From JAKAQB01 sp035702855 (lineage in GTDB: Bacteria > Actinomycetota > Acidimicrobiia > Acidimicrobiales > Palsa-688): 5,708 bases of DNA. The DNA is taken from assembly GCA_035702855.1 (NCBI GenBank), contig DASSZM010000185.1, forward strand, positions 1-5,708, read 5' to 3'. How positions within the stretch are numbered: the stretch's first letter is position 1; the number at the start of each line of letters is the position of its first letter. Under the pieces are notes generated by a model. It did no database searches and was not told the DNA's origin. It saw only the letters and a program-made list of their open reading frames with translations. Shown in pieces: positions 4,300 through 5,708 of this stretch. The position numbers were made by a program, and so were the translations under genes.

Positions 4300-5708
4300 C
4301 CGAGCTCCCCGTCGCCCAGCTCGCGGGCGGCGCGCCGCTGCAGCCGCGAGATCGGCGCCGGCCGGAGCGATTCGCCGTCGCCGTCCACGGGCGTCTCGAA
4401 GCGGACCCGCTCCGGTAGGTAGCGCTCGATGGGCGGAGTCTCACTGCTCGCGGGGCCCTCCGGCGGCTCCGACGGCTGGGCGGGGGCGGTCGACAGGTCC
4501 TTGCACATCTTCCAGGTGAACAACCCGGCGACCGGGGGAGCGACGATGCACGCTCCCCGGGTGGCGAGCATCACCACCGTCTGGCTCGTCTGTAGGAAGT
4601 GGGCGAGGACGTCCTCGGCACCGGCGAGGGTCAGCAGGCCGAAGAAGACGATGACCGCCACCCCGAAGCCGGTCCGGCCGGGCCGGTCCCGGGGGCGGTC
4701 GAGCACGTTGTGGAGCAGCAGGTCGCTGGTCCAGAGCCGCTCGATCAGTGGATAGGCGTAGAGGAACCCGACGGCGACCATGGGGAAGACGAACCCGGGC
4801 CAGAACACGTCGGCGACGGTGTAGCCGAACAGGTGCAGCTGCCACTTGGGGAAGAGCCGCAGGGCGCCGATCAGCCAGCCCACGTACCAGTCAGGCTGGG
4901 CGAAGCTGCTCGCCGACCAGGGTTCGTAGGGGCCGTACAGCCAGACCGGGTTGATCTGGGTGGTCCCCGCGAGGATGGCGATCAGGCCGATCGTGAAGAA
5001 GAACAGCGCCGTTGAACGAAACGCGTACACCGGCCACAACTGCGAGCCGACGAGCTTGCGCTCGCTGCGGCCCTCGCCGGGGAACACCGTGTGCTTCTGG
5101 CGCCAGATGACCGCGAGGTGGGCACCGATGAGCCCGGCGATGAGCAGGGGGATGACGAAGACGTGGACGATGTAGAGCCGGTGGGTGATCTGCGACGAGG
5201 GGTACTGCCCGCCGACGACGAGATAGGACAACCAGTTGCCCGCCACCGGCACCGACTGGAGGATGGTGTAGAAGATCCGCAGCCCCAGGCCCGACAGCAG
5301 GTCGTCGGGCAGGGAGTACCCGGTGAAGCCGTTGAACAGGGACAGCAGCAGCAGCGTCGCCCCGATCGTCCAGTTGAGGTCCCGGGGCTTGCGGAAGGCA
5401 CCGGTGAAGAACAGCCGGGCGAGGTGCATCGTGATGGCGGCGAGGAACAGCAGCGCCGCCCAGTGGTGCATCTGGCGGAACAGGATGCCGCCGCGCACCT
5501 GCAGGTTGATCTCGATCATCGTCTCGTATGCCACCGGCATCTTGACGCCGTGCATCGGCATGTACGGGCCCTTGTAGGTGACGATGGCGTCGCTCGGGTC
5601 GAAGAACATCGCCAGGTAGACGCCGGTGACGACGAGGACGATGAAGCAGTACATCGCCAGCTCGCCCAGCATGAACGACCAGTTGTCCGGGAAGATGTGG
5701 TCGAAGGC
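4296..5708 (-). CDS. qcrB: Cytochrome b subunit of the cytochrome bc1 complex (5' end beyond right edge)
   Basis: Partial: 470 residues and the stop are in view and the frame is open to the right edge. The visible start reads FDHIFPDNWSFMLGELAMYC, typical of actinobacterial QcrB, so the methionine at 5672 is internal. QcrB oxidises menaquinol and passes electrons through hemes bL and bH to the Rieske protein and cytochrome c subunit. Likely heme ligands are His81 and His95 (RQMHHW and TMHLAR; spacing 14) and His182 and His197 (IVHVFV and GAHLAV; spacing 15, as in cytochrome b6). The Qo-site motif is PDWY (272-275), the counterpart of PEWY. Further hydrophobic spans follow to about residue 360, including WPGFVFPMVAVGFLYAYPL. 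After about 400 comes a Pro/Glu/Ser-rich soluble C-terminal extension, usual for actinobacterial QcrB. The stop overlaps the lipoprotein start in GTGA. qcrC and qcrA are expected upstream, off the window. Confidence 0.96.
   Translation of the reverse strand, partial: AFDHIFPDNWSFMLGELAMYCFIVLVVTGVYLAMFFDPSDAIVTYKGPYMPMHGVKMPVAYETMIEINLQVRGGILFRQMHHWAALLFLAAITMHLARLFFTGAFRKPRDLNWTIGATLLLLSLFNGFTGYSLPDDLLSGLGLRIFYTILQSVPVAGNWLSYLVVGGQYPSSQITHRLYIVHVFVIPLLIAGLIGAHLAVIWRQKHTVFPGEGRSERKLVGSQLWPVYAFRSTALFFFTIGLIAILAGTTQINPVWLYGPYEPWSASSFAQPDWYVGWLIGALRLFPKWQLHLFGYTVADVFWPGFVFPMVAVGFLYAYPLIERLWTSDLLLHNVLDRPRDRPGRTGFGVAVIVFFGLLTLAGAEDVLAHFLQTSQTVVMLATRGACIVAPPVAGLFTWKMCKDLSTAPAQPSEPPEGPASSETPPIERYLPERVRFETPVDGDGESLRPAPISRLQRRAARELGDGELG
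4305..4310 (-). promoter_or_regulatory. Ribosome binding site of the lipoprotein gene
   Basis: GGGGAG on the minus strand lies 5 nt before the GTG at 4299, inside the last codons of qcrB. With the GTGA overlap it supports this start and translational coupling to qcrB. Confidence 0.6.

Noticed and set aside
3076..4422. Plus-strand open frame of 448 codons opposite the small genes after qcrB
   Set aside because: It is antisense to three genes with good starts and motifs, and its product is low-complexity.
3872..4444. N-terminal extension of the two-span membrane protein in the same frame
   Set aside because: It would overlap all of the lipoprotein gene and the end of qcrB; the AAGGAG before the GTG at 3871 gives a better start.

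Overview
The window is very GC-rich and uses mostly G/C third positions, GTG/TTG starts alongside ATG, and short overlaps between co-directional genes. Together with an actinobacterial-type cytochrome b (QcrB) and a HATPase-first, GAF-containing regulator, this points to a high-GC actinobacterium. A deep-branching group such as Acidimicrobiia is possible, but that placement is an inference, not something shown by the sequence. Six protein-coding genes are supported, two of them cut by the window edges. I see no rRNA, tRNA, insertion sequence or CRISPR array.

Left region (1-1218, minus strand): the N-terminal 406 residues of a signalling protein. It has an RsbW-type HATPase domain, a long helical middle and the start of a GAF domain, then runs off the left edge. 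It is probably a SpoIIE-family phosphatase of the partner-switching type, but the catalytic phosphatase part is not in view. A divergent spacer (1219-1424) separates it from a plus-strand gene (1425-2798) for a GT-B glycosyltransferase of the MurG / monogalactosyldiacylglycerol-synthase type, probably acting on a membrane lipid or lipid-linked acceptor. That gene ends in a low-complexity tail with 15-bp repeats.

Right region (2859-5708, minus strand): a tightly packed, co-directional cluster read from right to left. It begins with qcrB, the cytochrome b of the respiratory bc1 complex (5' end outside the window), followed by a small cysteine-containing lipoprotein, a small protein with two membrane segments, and a hemerythrin-like HHE protein. 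Each gene overlaps the next by 4, 10 and 4 bp, so they are very probably one transcription unit with translational coupling. The qcrC/qcrA genes that usually precede qcrB would lie off the right edge.

How they may work together: the right-hand cluster suggests accessory factors of the cytochrome bc1 (bc1-aa3 supercomplex) branch. These would be one lipoprotein on the outer face, one small integral membrane protein and one soluble di-iron O2/NO-binding protein, co-produced with QcrB. This coupling is the most interesting feature of the window. The glycosyltransferase converges on the cluster across a 60-bp gap and has no evident functional link to it.
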